NCBI GenBank assembly: GCA_949295325.1
Contig: CASFKG010000001.1
Coordinates: forward strand, 455,928 to 519,927
Reading direction: 5' to 3'
DNA length: 64,000 nucleotides
Origin: an uncultured bacterium
GTDB lineage: Bacteria; Bacillota_I; Bacilli_A; RFN20; CAG-826
Under the pieces are notes generated by a model. That model saw only the letters and a list, made by a program, of their open reading frames with translations. It was not told the DNA's origin and searched no databases. Positions 1 through 7,400 of this stretch are shown here, piece by piece (positions within the stretch are counted from its first letter, which is position 1; every line of letters begins with the position of its first letter). Made by a program: the position numbers and the translations under genes.

Positions 1-1
1 G

Positions 2-418
2 CTCGCCAATGCCGATTCCTTCATCCGGCTTCTTCCGGACGGCTACGATACCGTTCTCGCCAATGCCGGCATCGGTCTCTCCCAAGGACAAAGGCAATTG
101 CTCTCGATTGCCCGCGCCGCGGTCGCCGATCCTCCGGTCATGATCCTCGACGAGGCGACCAGTTCCATCGACTCCCGTACCGAAGCCTTGGTGCAGGAAG
201 GCATGGACCGCATCATGAAGGGACGCACGGTGTTCGTGATTGCCCACCGGCTTTCCACCATCCAGAACAGCGACGCGATCATGGTTCTCGACCAGGGACG
301 CATCATCGAGCGCGGCACCCACGATCAGCTGCTCGCCCTGAAAGGCAAGTATTACCAGCTCTATACCGGGAACGCAGCGAAGTATGCAGCGCCCGTCCAA
401 GCCGGCGGAAGCAAATAA
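2..418 (+). CDS. ABC exporter, ATP-binding domain (5' truncated by window edge)
   Basis: Only the last ~138 codons are present; the frame is open from base 2, so the real start lies upstream. Visible in order: ABC signature LSQGQRQL, Walker B VMILDEATSSID with the catalytic Glu, and the H-loop IAHRLST. The wording of these motifs is typical of the fused permease-ATPase half-transporters of the MdlB/LmrA/heterodimeric multidrug exporter type, which extrude lipids, drugs or peptides across the membrane. The substrate cannot be told from this part. It ends in TAA at 418 and is followed by a terminator, so it is the last gene of its unit. Confidence 0.9.
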   Translation, partial: LANADSFIRLLPDGYDTVLANAGIGLSQGQRQLLSIARAAVADPPVMILDEATSSIDSRTEALVQEGMDRIMKGRTVFVIAHRLSTIQNSDAIMVLDQGRIIERGTHDQLLALKGKYYQLYTGNAAKYAAPVQAGGSK

Positions 419-423
419 ACCCG

Positions 424-453
424 CAAAAGGTCTCCAAAAGAAGGCCTTTTTTG
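424..453 (+). terminator. Intrinsic terminator after ABC exporter
   Basis: AAAAGGTC pairs with GGCCTTTT (one G-U) around a 10-nt loop and runs into TTTTTT, right after the exporter stop codon. The rest of 454-589 holds no credible gene. Confidence 0.65.
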
Positions 454-589
454 ATTCTATTCGGATTTTAGGCAGAATCTTCACGGAATTAGACACGGCC
501 TTTTCGGGAAACGGATGCGATTCTTTCCTACTCCCGGCTGTGTCCATTTTGCTAGGCACCTTATAGACGCTTCCGGCGATTAATTCGCC

Positions 590-610
590 TCCGGCATATA
601 ATATGCCGGA
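590..610. promoter_or_regulatory. Perfect inverted repeat upstream of lysS
   Basis: TCCGGCATAT and ATATGCCGGA form a perfect 10-bp-arm palindrome around one central base. It lies 11 bp upstream of the lysS -10 element and itself contains a second TATAAT (597-602). It could be an operator or a divergent/tandem promoter element; function is inferred only from symmetry and position. Confidence 0.5.
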
Positions 611-618
611 AGAAGTTT

Positions 619-627
619 TGCTATAAT
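619..627 (+). promoter_or_regulatory. Extended -10 promoter of lysS (leaderless)
   Basis: TGCTATAAT is a consensus extended -10 (TATAAT at 622-627). The ATG starts 11 nt after its last base, so transcription should begin at or within a few bases of the start codon. There is no Shine-Dalgarno sequence and no room for one. Confidence 0.75.
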
Positions 628-637
628 CCCCATTGCA

Positions 638-2134
638 ATGGATACAGAAAAGCTTACAGACCAAGAGGCTGCCCGCCTCGCCAAACTCCCCAAGTACAAG
701 GAACTCGGGGTCGATCCCTTTGGGAGCCGATACGACTGGAAGGACCAGATAAGGGACATAAGGGAAAACTACGGAGGCAAAAGCGCCGAGGAACTAGAGG
801 ATAGTCCCGTCCGGGTCAATGTCGCCGGCCGCCTGATGGCCATCAGGAGCATGGGCAAGGCCGCCTTCGTCAACATCAAGGACGAATACGGGAACATGCA
901 GGCCTGGATAGGCAAAAACGTCGTCGGAGAAGAAAGCTACGCCGTTTTCAAACTGGCCGACCTCGGAGACATCGTCGGGCTGGAAGGTACCCTGATGCTG
1001 ACGAAGACCGGCGAACTCACCATCCGCGTGGACAAGTACACCCATATCACCAAGTGCCTCAAGCCACTTCCTGAGAAGTTTCACGGGCTTACCGACCGGG
1101 AAGACCGTTATAGGAAACGCTATCTTGACCTCATGGTAAACGACGAATCCCGTCGCATTGCGTTACTCCGCCCGGCAATAGTAAAGGCCATAAGGGACTA
1201 CTGCGACAGTCTTGGCTTCGTCGAAGTGGAAACCAGCGTCCTATCCCCGATACTAGGCGGAGCCAGCGCCCGGCCCTTCATTACCCACCACAATGCTTTG
1301 GACAAGGACTTCTACCTGCGCATCGCCACCGAACTCAACCTCAAGAAATGCATGGTCGGCGGCATCGACCGCGTCTACGAAATCGGGCGTATCTTCCGCA
1401 ACGAGGGCATCGATACCAAGCACAATCCCGAATTCACCACCATCGAACTCTACCAAGCCTACGGCGACTTGAGCGACATGATGAAGTGGGCCGAAGGCCT
1501 GTTCCGCATGATTTGCAGGGATGTCGTCCACAAGGACGTAATCCGCTGGAACGGCCACGACATCGATGTTTCAAAACCGTTCAGGAGCATTTCGATGGCG
1601 GAACTCATACTAGAGAAGACCGGCATCGATTTCCGCGAGGACATTCCTTTCGAAAAGGCCGTCGAGCTTGCCAAGGAACACGGAGTTCCCTTGGAAAAGA
1701 GCTGGAATTCCACCGGCTACATCATGAATGCCTTCTTCGATACGTTTGTCGAGGATTCTCTCGTCGACCCCACCTTCGTCCATACCTATCCCATCGAGGT
1801 ATCCCCGCTTACCAAGAAGACCGCCGATCCGAGGTTCGTCGACCGGTTCGAACTCTTCATCGGCGGCACCGAATTCGGCAATGCCTATAGCGAACTCAAC
1901 AATCCCTTCGACCAGAAGGAGCGTTTCGAGGCCCAACTCGCCGCCCGCGACCGCGGCGACGAGGAAGCCAGCGACATCGATTTCTCGTTCATCGATGCCC
2001 TCGATTACGGCATGCCGCCCGCCGGCGGCATCGGGGTTGGCATCGACCGCCTGGCCATGTTCTTCGCCGAAGTCGATTCGATCCGGGAGGTTCTGCTCTT
2101 CCCGACCCTAAAGCCCGGCAAGGAGGACAAATGA
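638..2134 (+). CDS. lysS: Lysine--tRNA ligase, class II
   Basis: 498 residues, the normal length of bacterial LysRS II. It charges tRNA-Lys with lysine using ATP in the cytoplasm. The N-terminal OB-fold anticodon-binding domain (about residues 60-150, RVNVAGRLMAIRSMGKAAF) is followed by the class II catalytic core with motif 1 near residue 185, motif 2 (RIFRNEGIDTKHNPEFT, about 250-266) and motif 3 (GIGVGIDRLAMF, about 465-476). The start at 638 is chosen because the -10 element abuts it and the protein then begins like other LysRS. It overlaps the next gene by 4 bp (ATGA), so the two are co-translated. No T-box leader is present. Confidence 0.97.
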   Translation: MDTEKLTDQEAARLAKLPKYKELGVDPFGSRYDWKDQIRDIRENYGGKSAEELEDSPVRVNVAGRLMAIRSMGKAAFVNIKDEYGNMQAWIGKNVVGEESYAVFKLADLGDIVGLEGTLMLTKTGELTIRVDKYTHITKCLKPLPEKFHGLTDREDRYRKRYLDLMVNDESRRIALLRPAIVKAIRDYCDSLGFVEVETSVLSPILGGASARPFITHHNALDKDFYLRIATELNLKKCMVGGIDRVYEIGRIFRNEGIDTKHNPEFTTIELYQAYGDLSDMMKWAEGLFRMICRDVVHKDVIRWNGHDIDVSKPFRSISMAELILEKTGIDFREDIPFEKAVELAKEHGVPLEKSWNSTGYIMNAFFDTFVEDSLVDPTFVHTYPIEVSPLTKKTADPRFVDRFELFIGGTEFGNAYSELNNPFDQKERFEAQLAARDRGDEEASDIDFSFIDALDYGMPPAGGIGVGIDRLAMFFAEVDSIREVLLFPTLKPGKEDK

Positions 2135-2475
2135 AAACGGAAATTTCCCCGAAGCTCCGGGATGACCTGTTCCGCTACTGTTTTCTCTTCGGCTCGCTTG
2201 CCCTGATCGTCTTGGCGACGGTCGGCATTACCTGCTACTACACCTTCGAGGTGTTTCCGGAAACGGCCTACCAGCTATATCCGGCCGCGACCATAGCCTG
2301 CTCGGTGCTGGTTGGCTTCTTGGCTTTGCTTACGTTCCTTCCTTCCCTCATGGTCTTCACGAACAAGACGATCGGACCGTTCAAAAGGGGCGTTTGGGGC
2401 GTGGTGATGACCGCCATCGCGATACTAGGTGTGATACTCTACATCGTTCCGCTGCTGCTTAGCTCTGGAAATTGA
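2131..2475 (+). CDS. Small membrane protein, three TM segments
   Basis: 114 residues with hydrophobic segments at about 20-42, 50-72 and 88-110. I do not recognise a family. AAGGAGG sits just before its ATG inside the end of lysS and the two genes overlap by 4 bp, so it is translated with lysS. A terminator follows at 2494. Function unknown. Confidence 0.75.
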   Translation: MKTEISPKLRDDLFRYCFLFGSLALIVLATVGITCYYTFEVFPETAYQLYPAATIACSVLVGFLALLTFLPSLMVFTNKTIGPFKRGVWGVVMTAIAILGVILYIVPLLLSSGN

Positions 2476-2493
2476 TTGTAAATATTTCGACTC

Positions 2494-2515
2494 AAAAGGG
2501 CCCATCGCCCTTTTT
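2494..2515 (+). terminator. Intrinsic terminator after lysS unit
   Basis: AAAAGGGC and GCCCTTTT form an 8-bp stem around CCATC, ending in a T run. Confidence 0.85.
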
Positions 2516-2530
2516 ATTTCCTACATTTGT

Positions 2531-2558
2531 TCGGAAAGGGGCCGACTGCCCTTTCCGA
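2531..2558. other. Strong 10-bp hairpin between terminator and rpsF promoter
   Basis: TCGGAAAGGG pairs perfectly with CCCTTTCCGA around an 8-nt loop. It lacks a T tract immediately after the stem. It may be a back-up terminator or a protein-binding site; it lies just upstream of the rpsF -35 element. Confidence 0.5.
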
Positions 2559-2572
2559 TGGCATTTTTCCAT

Positions 2573-2601
2573 TTGCATAGGTCCGGTATGGATAATAAAA
2601 T
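2573..2601 (+). promoter_or_regulatory. Promoter of rpsF-ssb-rpsR
   Basis: TTGCAT (2573-2578), 17-bp spacer, TAAAAT (2596-2601). A leader of about 80 nt then precedes rpsF, unlike the leaderless genes elsewhere in the window. Confidence 0.6.
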
Positions 2602-2641
2602 TATCCACGCTTTAGCGAAGGACTAAGGCAAACACTTCTAT

Positions 2642-2686
2642 GGTCAGGCACGACCTGATCTAGCAACCGAATTGGAGGTGCTGAAT
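2642..2686 (+). promoter_or_regulatory. Possible S6:S18 autoregulatory leader of rpsF
   Basis: The leader contains a 7-bp hairpin (GGTCAGG with CCTGATC) followed by a single-stranded AACCGAA and the GGAGGTG ribosome site. Known S6:S18 leaders in Firmicutes present a CCG trinucleotide beside a hairpin just before rpsF. Position and CCG agree; a covariance model search would decide. Confidence 0.35.
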
Positions 2687-2971
2687 ATGAAGAAGTACGA
2701 GATCATGTACATCCTCAAGGCCGATCTTGAAGAAACCGCCCGCAAGGATGAAATCGCCAAGCTGCAGAAGGTCATCGAAACCGAACACGGCAAGGTGACC
2801 GACACCAAGGAGTGGGGCGTCAAGGACTTTGCCTATCCCATCAAGGAACAGAGCAAGGGCTTCTACGTCGTACTCAAGGTGAACGCCGAACACGCCTTGA
2901 ACGAGTTCGACCGCGTCGCCAAGCTTGACAACAACGTTCTCCGCCATCTCATCACAGTCGATGAGGACTAA
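2687..2971 (+). CDS. rpsF: 30S ribosomal protein S6
   Basis: 94 residues beginning MKKYEIMYILKADLEE, a standard S6 N terminus, with the conserved FAYPIKEQSKGFY stretch in the middle. S6 binds S18 on the platform of the small subunit. The start is the ATG at 2687, seven bases after GGAGGTG; upstream in-frame TTG at 2672 would place the ribosome site inside the gene. First gene of rpsF-ssb-rpsR. Confidence 0.97.
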   Translation: MKKYEIMYILKADLEETARKDEIAKLQKVIETEHGKVTDTKEWGVKDFAYPIKEQSKGFYVVLKVNAEHALNEFDRVAKLDNNVLRHLITVDED

Positions 2972-2992
2972 TTGGTCTAGGAGGTAAAACCA

Positions 2993-3439
2993 ATGCTTAA
3001 CCGCGTCGTGTTGATCGGTCGTATGACCAGGGATCCGGAACTACGCCGGACGGCCACCAACAACATGGCAGTCGTTTCCTTCACGGTTGCCGTCGATGAT
3101 TCGAGAAAAGGCCCCAACGGGGAGAAAAACACGCTCTTCATGAACTGCTCGATGTTTGGGCAGAAGGCCGAAAACGTCATCAAGTTCACCCACAAGGGTT
3201 CCCTCGTGGCGGTTGAGGGCCGGTTAAACCAGCGTTCTTACGTCCGTAAAGCCGACAACGTTAAGGTCACGGTCGTGGAAACCATCGCCGAAAACGTGGA
3301 ATTCCTCGATCCTAAATCCGCCGCCACCAACAGCGTCGTGCCGAGCACGTCCAACTCGGGCTACCAGCCCGATTCGACGCCGGCCGAGGGCGAAAGCGGC
3401 ACGCTCGACGATCTTACCGACGACGAGCTGCCGTTCTGA
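2993..3439 (+). CDS. ssb: Single-stranded DNA-binding protein
   Basis: 148 residues. N-terminal OB fold (about 1-108, [17 protein letters not shown] at the start), then a Pro/Ser/Gly/Asp linker and the conserved acidic tail DDELPF that binds replication and repair partners. SSB coats single-stranded DNA. AGGAGGT precedes the ATG. It lies between rpsF and rpsR, the usual Bacilli order. Confidence 0.97.
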   Translation: MLNRVVLIGRMTRDPELRRTATNNMAVVSFTVAVDDSRKGPNGEKNTLFMNCSMFGQKAENVIKFTHKGSLVAVEGRLNQRSYVRKADNVKVTVVETIAENVEFLDPKSAATNSVVPSTSNSGYQPDSTPAEGESGTLDDLTDDELPF

Positions 3440-3453
3440 AAAAGGAGTTAAAG

Positions 3454-3681
3454 ATGTACAAGAAAATGAGGCCTCGGAAGAAGGTCTGCTACTTCACCAA
3501 GAACCACATCAAGCACATCGACTACAAGGACGTCGAACTGCTTCAGCGTTTCATTACCCCCGAAGGCAAGATCGCTCCGCGTTCTGCCACCGGGACCTGT
3601 GCCAAGTACCAGCGCCAACTGGCCAAGGCCATCAAGAACGCCAGGTTCATGGGACTTCTTCCTTACGCCGGGCAAAGATAA
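3454..3681 (+). CDS. rpsR: 30S ribosomal protein S18
   Basis: 75 residues, normal length. Conserved [19 protein letters not shown] and the C-terminal [18 protein letters not shown] are both present. S18 pairs with S6 at the platform. AAGGAG precedes the ATG; last gene of its operon, followed by a terminator. Confidence 0.97.
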   Translation: MYKKMRPRKKVCYFTKNHIKHIDYKDVELLQRFITPEGKIAPRSATGTCAKYQRQLAKAIKNARFMGLLPYAGQR

Positions 3682-3745
3682 CCGACTTGTTGTAGTTTCC
3701 CGGGCTCGATTGTCCCGGAAATCACGACAACAACCGTCATCCATG

Positions 3746-3768
3746 GGCCTCCTCGGCGGGGCCTTTTT
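3746..3768 (+). terminator. Intrinsic terminator after rpsR
   Basis: GGCCTC with GAGGCC-type pairing (one G-U) ending in TTTTT. A second inverted repeat, TTTCCCGGG with CCCGGAAA at about 3697-3722, precedes it. Confidence 0.6.
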
Positions 3769-3966
3769 CTTATTCCTTGGCGAATTCAAAAACGCTTCCC
3801 AGACGGGCCCGGATCGCTTCGTGGCGAACCCGGATAATCAAGACGGGGCCTGCGTTTTCCCGTCGCCCGGTTGCCTGGGCATGGGCAAGGGATCTTTTGA
3901 AAAGACCATTCGCGGATCGAGGGAAACGCGGCATGATCGCCTTGGGAGGGAGAAGATCGTAGTTTC

Positions 3967-4258
3967 GGGGACGGATGGTGTCGTATGGCGACATAGTGGG
4001 CCAAGCCGAAGCATCGGATTAATACGGAAAGTGTATTAAAAAGGAGGCTTCGGGAGCCACGGAACGTAGGCGTTCCGGCGCTCCGAAAAGACGACAAGCC
4101 CCGCACTTGGCTTAACCGCGGGGTCGAAAACCTCCAAGCCTCGCCGAGCGGACTCGGCATGGTCATTCCGCTTGGTCAAATCCCAATGTATGCCTAAACT
4201 GTAGGCGCTGCCAGGGGGTGTTCTTCGGACCGGGGTTCGATTCCCCGCGACTCCACCA
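3967..4258 (+). ncRNA. tmRNA-like RNA, second to ssrA
   Basis: The 3' domain is tmRNA. From CCTAAACTGTAG (4193-4204) to the CCA end (4256-4258) it is the same length as the end of ssrA (66 nt) and matches it at 50 positions by hand alignment. The T arm CGGGG-TTCGATT-CCCCG is perfect. Upstream are tandem pseudoknots: CCCCGC 4099-4104 with GCGGGG 4118-4123 plus CTTGG 4106-4110 with CCAAG 4134-4138; and GCCGAG 4143-4148 with CTCGGC 4153-4158 plus AGCGGA with TCCGCT 4167-4172. The 5' end at 3967 (GGGGACG, pairing with CGACTCC with one mismatch, followed by a D-loop-like ATGGTGTCGTATGG) is my best guess. At about 290 nt it is shorter than ssrA (400 nt) and shows no clear tag frame. It may be a functional variant or a decayed copy. 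A terminator follows. Confidence 0.6.
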
Positions 4259-4271
4259 ATGACCATCGTAT

Positions 4272-4300
4272 GCCTAGGTTTTGTTGCTCTAGGCTTTTTT
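4272..4300 (+). terminator. Intrinsic terminator after tmRNA-like RNA
   Basis: GCCTAG and CTAGGC form a 6-bp stem followed directly by TTTTTT, 14 nt after the CCA end. It supports transcription of the RNA on the + strand. Confidence 0.75.
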
Positions 4301-4336
4301 ACGCTTTGCGCTCTTTGTCCATTGCCTAGTCACGAA

Positions 4337-4374
4337 AAAACCGAAAGGGCGAAACGCTTCGCCCTTTCGGTTTT
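4337..4374 (-). terminator. Terminator of GH3 gene (bidirectional)
   Basis: A perfect 17-bp stem (AAAACCGAAAGGGCGAA with TTCGCCCTTTCGGTTTT) around a 4-nt loop, with T runs on both strands, lies just past the stop of the minus-strand GH3 gene. Confidence 0.85.
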
Positions 4375-4388
4375 AGAAGTCAGGTCCT

Positions 4389-6818
4389 TTACCGTGTAGG
4401 CCGGAGCTTGTCGATGAGTTTCACTATCCGGGCGCCGCACTGCTCGGCCTCTTCGCGGGACAAGGTCCCGTTATGAAGGCTATCGAGGAGGTTTTTGGCT
4501 TCCTTGGTGCCGCCGGGCATTATCAAGTCGTTCCCGGCCTTGATGGTGGCTTGGCCTTCGGCGACCGAGCCCCAGTCGCTCATGACCAGGCCGTCGAATC
4601 CCCATTCGTCCCGGAGGATAGAGGTGATGAGGTCGGCCGAGGAGTTGGTATAGACCCCGTTGACCAGATTGTAGGAAGTCATGAGGGCGGAGGCTTTCCC
4701 TTCCTTGACGGCGATCCGGAAACCCTTTAGGTAAATTTCTCGCAAGGCCCGTTCGTGGATCCGGGAATCGGACTTCAACCGGTTGTCTTCCTGGTTGTTG
4801 GCGCAATAATGCTTCAATGTCACGGTGTGGCGACCGTTTTCGGCCACCCCGCGGCTGATGGCGGCCGCCATCTTCCCGCTTAGCAAAGGATCCTCGGCGA
4901 AATACTCGAAATTCCGTCCACAGAGGGGGAAGCGCATGATGTTCATCCCCGGGGCCAGCCAGATATCGATGGCGAATTCGTCCATCTCGCGGCTGACCGC
5001 CCGCCCGATTTCCTCCAGCAAAGCCGTATCGAAGGATTGGGCCAAGACGATTCCGACCGGGAAAGCGGTCGCGTAGGCGTACATTTTCGGCTTTAAGGTC
5101 AGCCGCTGGAAGAAAAACTTCAAGGCGAAGAATTTGCTCGCGATGGTCAGCTTTTCCGAATGGGGGACCCCTTTGGCCCGCGATTCCCCGTCGGTATGGT
5201 ATTCGGGGACAAGCCGAAGCCCGGCCGGCCCATCGGCCATCGCCAAAACGGGCAAACCGTATTGGACCGAGGGATAAGGGGCGGTCTTGCCGGCGCAGCC
5301 GGGGGCGACGTGGGGCGGCTCGACGTCGTTATAGGCCTCGAAGCCGTTGACCAATTGGGATAGCTCCTCGTCTTTCATTTTGCCAACGACCTCGGGGACC
5401 GTTTCCTTTTTCCCGTATTCGTGGGTCAGGGTATGGAATGCGGTTGCCTCGACGACGGCGGCTTCCCCGTCATAGGAATAGGGCTCGCTTTCGGGGGCGA
5501 CGATCTCCTTAAATGGATGTTGGACGGGGCAAATATTGATGGTTTGCTCGGTCTTGACTCTCGCCTGCAAACGCAAACAGCCGATGGATTTAAGCTCGAC
5601 GCTGCTATCGCCAAGCAAGAGGACGTAATCGCCTTGGTCCAAGAAATAGGCGGCCTCTTTCTCGTCGTAATACCCCCAGTCGGCCAAATCGAAGGCCAAT
5701 TCGACGACTTCTTGCTTCTTTGGCTCGATATCCTTGGTCCGGGCGAAAGCGACCAAGGCCTTCTTCTCCCGGACGGCTTCCTTTTTCGGGAAAGACAAAT
5801 AGGCTTGGACGATTTCGGCGCCCTTGAAGTTCCCCGCGTTGGTCACGGTCGCGGCGATCTTGACTTTCGTTCCTTCTATTTTCCAAGTCGAGGATATATC
5901 GAAGCTGGTATAGGAAAGGCCATAGCCGAACGGGTAAAGCGGCTCGACCTGGAAGGCGTCGGCATAGCGGTAGCCGACATAGATGCCCTCGATGTATTCC
6001 TCGTAATCGTCTTGCCCGGCGAGATAGGAATAGGTTTTCGACAACGGATGCTGATTCAAATCTTTGTACCAGGTAGCGGTCAGTTTCCCGGCGAAATTTC
6101 CCTCGCCCGTCAGCAAAGCGGCCAAGGCGTTCCCGCCTTCCTCCCCGGCTTGGCCGAGGAAGACGATGGCTTTCAACGGCGAATCGAGGATCGGCGAGAG
6201 GTCGACCGCCGAGCCGGCGTTGATGACGAGGACGCTGGATGGGTAATGGTCGGCGATGAAACGGATGTTTGCAACCTCGACTTCGCTTAATTGGTAGTCC
6301 CCGGCTTGGCTTCCCCGGTCTTTTCCCTCCCCGGCCTGGCGGGTGACGACGTAGACGGCCGTTTGGCAATTGGAGGAAACGAAATCCTCCTCGGTGATTT
6401 TTCTCCCGACCGGGAAGCTTTCCTTTATCGGGTCGACGGACCAAAAGCAAGCGTCTTCGTCCGAGCGGGGTTTGCCCTTTAAGGCCTCCCTGAGACGGGC
6501 TTTGAATTCCTTCCGCGCTTCCTTTTTCGCTTGCTTGTAGTCCTCGATCCACTTCGTTGAGGCGATGGTGAATCCCCGGGAGACGAAACCTTGGCAGATC
6601 GTGACATTGTCCCGATTGTTCACCTCGCCAGATCCGGTTCCCCCTTTGGTGGCATTGGTGACCCCGGCCCCGAAAAGGGCGATCCGCTTTTCGGACAAGG
6701 GGAGGCAATGGTTTTCATTGCGCAACAAAACGATGCCTTCTTTCGCCGCCTTGAAGGCTAGTTGGCGGTTAGCCCGTTCGAGGTCGTTGACCTGCGGGCT
6801 GCGATTGCCTTTGTACAT
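4389..6818 (-). CDS. GH3 beta-glucosidase with permuted domain order
   Basis: 809 residues, no signal peptide, so cytoplasmic. The usual GH3 order is inverted: the alpha/beta sandwich comes first (about 1-290, GIVLLRNENHCLPL), then a fibronectin-III-like domain (about 300-400, PFGYGLSYTSF), and the TIM-barrel catalytic domain is C-terminal (about 500-805). Barrel motifs seen are ADGPAGLR, GRNFEYFAEDP, LKHYCANNQE and VMSDWGS, whose Asp748 is the expected nucleophile. Such permuted enzymes are known from gut Firmicutes and hydrolyse beta-linked glucosides from the non-reducing end. It could finish oligosaccharides imported by the glucan locus 25 kb away. Single gene with its own terminator. Confidence 0.93.
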   Translation of the reverse strand: MYKGNRSPQVNDLERANRQLAFKAAKEGIVLLRNENHCLPLSEKRIALFGAGVTNATKGGTGSGEVNNRDNVTICQGFVSRGFTIASTKWIEDYKQAKKEARKEFKARLREALKGKPRSDEDACFWSVDPIKESFPVGRKITEEDFVSSNCQTAVYVVTRQAGEGKDRGSQAGDYQLSEVEVANIRFIADHYPSSVLVINAGSAVDLSPILDSPLKAIVFLGQAGEEGGNALAALLTGEGNFAGKLTATWYKDLNQHPLSKTYSYLAGQDDYEEYIEGIYVGYRYADAFQVEPLYPFGYGLSYTSFDISSTWKIEGTKVKIAATVTNAGNFKGAEIVQAYLSFPKKEAVREKKALVAFARTKDIEPKKQEVVELAFDLADWGYYDEKEAAYFLDQGDYVLLLGDSSVELKSIGCLRLQARVKTEQTINICPVQHPFKEIVAPESEPYSYDGEAAVVEATAFHTLTHEYGKKETVPEVVGKMKDEELSQLVNGFEAYNDVEPPHVAPGCAGKTAPYPSVQYGLPVLAMADGPAGLRLVPEYHTDGESRAKGVPHSEKLTIASKFFALKFFFQRLTLKPKMYAYATAFPVGIVLAQSFDTALLEEIGRAVSREMDEFAIDIWLAPGMNIMRFPLCGRNFEYFAEDPLLSGKMAAAISRGVAENGRHTVTLKHYCANNQEDNRLKSDSRIHERALREIYLKGFRIAVKEGKASALMTSYNLVNGVYTNSSADLITSILRDEWGFDGLVMSDWGSVAEGQATIKAGNDLIMPGGTKEAKNLLDSLHNGTLSREEAEQCGARIVKLIDKLRPTR

Positions 6819-6894
6819 GGGGCTTCATGTTCAACCCGCCGGCTTCGAATTGCAATAGGGCAAATGAGTTTTGTTTCATTTTCGCTCAACCATC

Positions 6895-6900
6895 TAAAAT
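6895..6900 (+). promoter_or_regulatory. -10 element of decayed acyltransferase gene
   Basis: TAAAAT ends 8 nt before an ATG at 6909, the leaderless geometry used by many live genes here. Confidence 0.45.
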
Positions 6901-6908
6901 AGGCGGGT

Positions 6909-7216
6909 ATGGGAAGGCGGGAAAACGCAACGACTTGCTTGATGCCTTGAAGGTCGTTTTCGTCGTCGGGGTCGTTTTGGCCCATTACCGTTTCCCTTAC
7001 CCCTATGGCCAATTGCTCGGGAGTTTCGGGACCCTGGGTGTCATCGTCTTCATCCTTATTCAAGGGTATCAAGCGCATTTCTACGACCCGGCGGAGGCCA
7101 GGAAGATATGGCCTAGGCTAAGACGGAATGTCAGGGCCGCTTGATTATTGGGCATCGCTTTGATCTTCTGTTACCCGATCCCACTTCTCCTTGAGGCTGG
7201 GCCAATCTTTTTTTGA
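6909..7216 (+). pseudogene. Acyltransferase-3 family remnant (5' end only, frameshifted)
   Basis: From the leaderless ATG the reading runs M-G-R-R-E and must shift frame in the GGGAAAACG run to continue as RNDLLDALKVVFVVGVVLAHY, the typical first membrane segment of acyltransferase-3 proteins (O-acetylases of surface glycans). The frame continues through LLGSFGTLGVIVFILIQGYQ, hits TGA at 7142-7144, reads on as LLGIALIFCYPIPLLLE, and hits TGA at 7214. The rest of a normal ~330-residue protein is missing. Multiple lesions and the lost C terminus make it a pseudogene. 7217-7365 holds only possible further debris. Confidence 0.65.
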
Positions 7217-7365
7217 TATTCCGGGCAATTTTATGAGGGAGACTTTCAAAACGGCGCAAAACGGCCTTGTTTTATCAAAATAATCGCCAATTCCGTAGAT
7301 TTTCGTAAAAAGTCCGGACCCGTCGTTTGCTTGGTCCTTTGGCCGTTAGAGGCCTTTTCATTCCT

Positions 7366-7391
7366 AAACCCTATTATTTAGGGTTTATAAT
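7366..7391 (+). promoter_or_regulatory. gdpP promoter with inverted repeat (leaderless)
   Basis: AAACCCTA (7366-7373) and TAGGGTTT (7379-7386) form a perfect 8-bp-arm repeat that touches the -10 TATAAT (7386-7391). The ATG at 7401 begins 10 nt after the -10, so the mRNA should be leaderless. The repeat covers the spacer and could be an operator. Confidence 0.65.
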
Positions 7392-7400
7392 GTGCCCACT

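Noticed and set aside
384..566. 60-codon frame after the ABC exporter
   Set aside because: It starts inside the exporter gene and crosses the terminator; no protein features.
638..700. T-box or L-box leader for lysS
   Set aside because: No T-box sequence or lysine riboswitch signature upstream, and the mRNA appears leaderless.
3770..3994. Minus-strand frame of 74 codons between rpsR and the tmRNA-like RNA
   Set aside because: No ribosome site or domain, and it overlaps the proposed RNA 5' end; its last codons looked vaguely integrase-like but there is no supporting motif.
5421..6290. Long plus-strand frame (289 codons) opposite the GH3 gene
   Set aside because: Shadow of the GH3 reading frame; composition and lack of start signals show it is not a gene.
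7142..7216. UGA read as Trp (Mycoplasma-type code)
   Set aside because: TGA in the acyltransferase remnant could be Trp, but many clear genes here (lysS, ssb, gdpP, dnaB and ATGA-coupled pairs) end at TGA, so the standard code holds.
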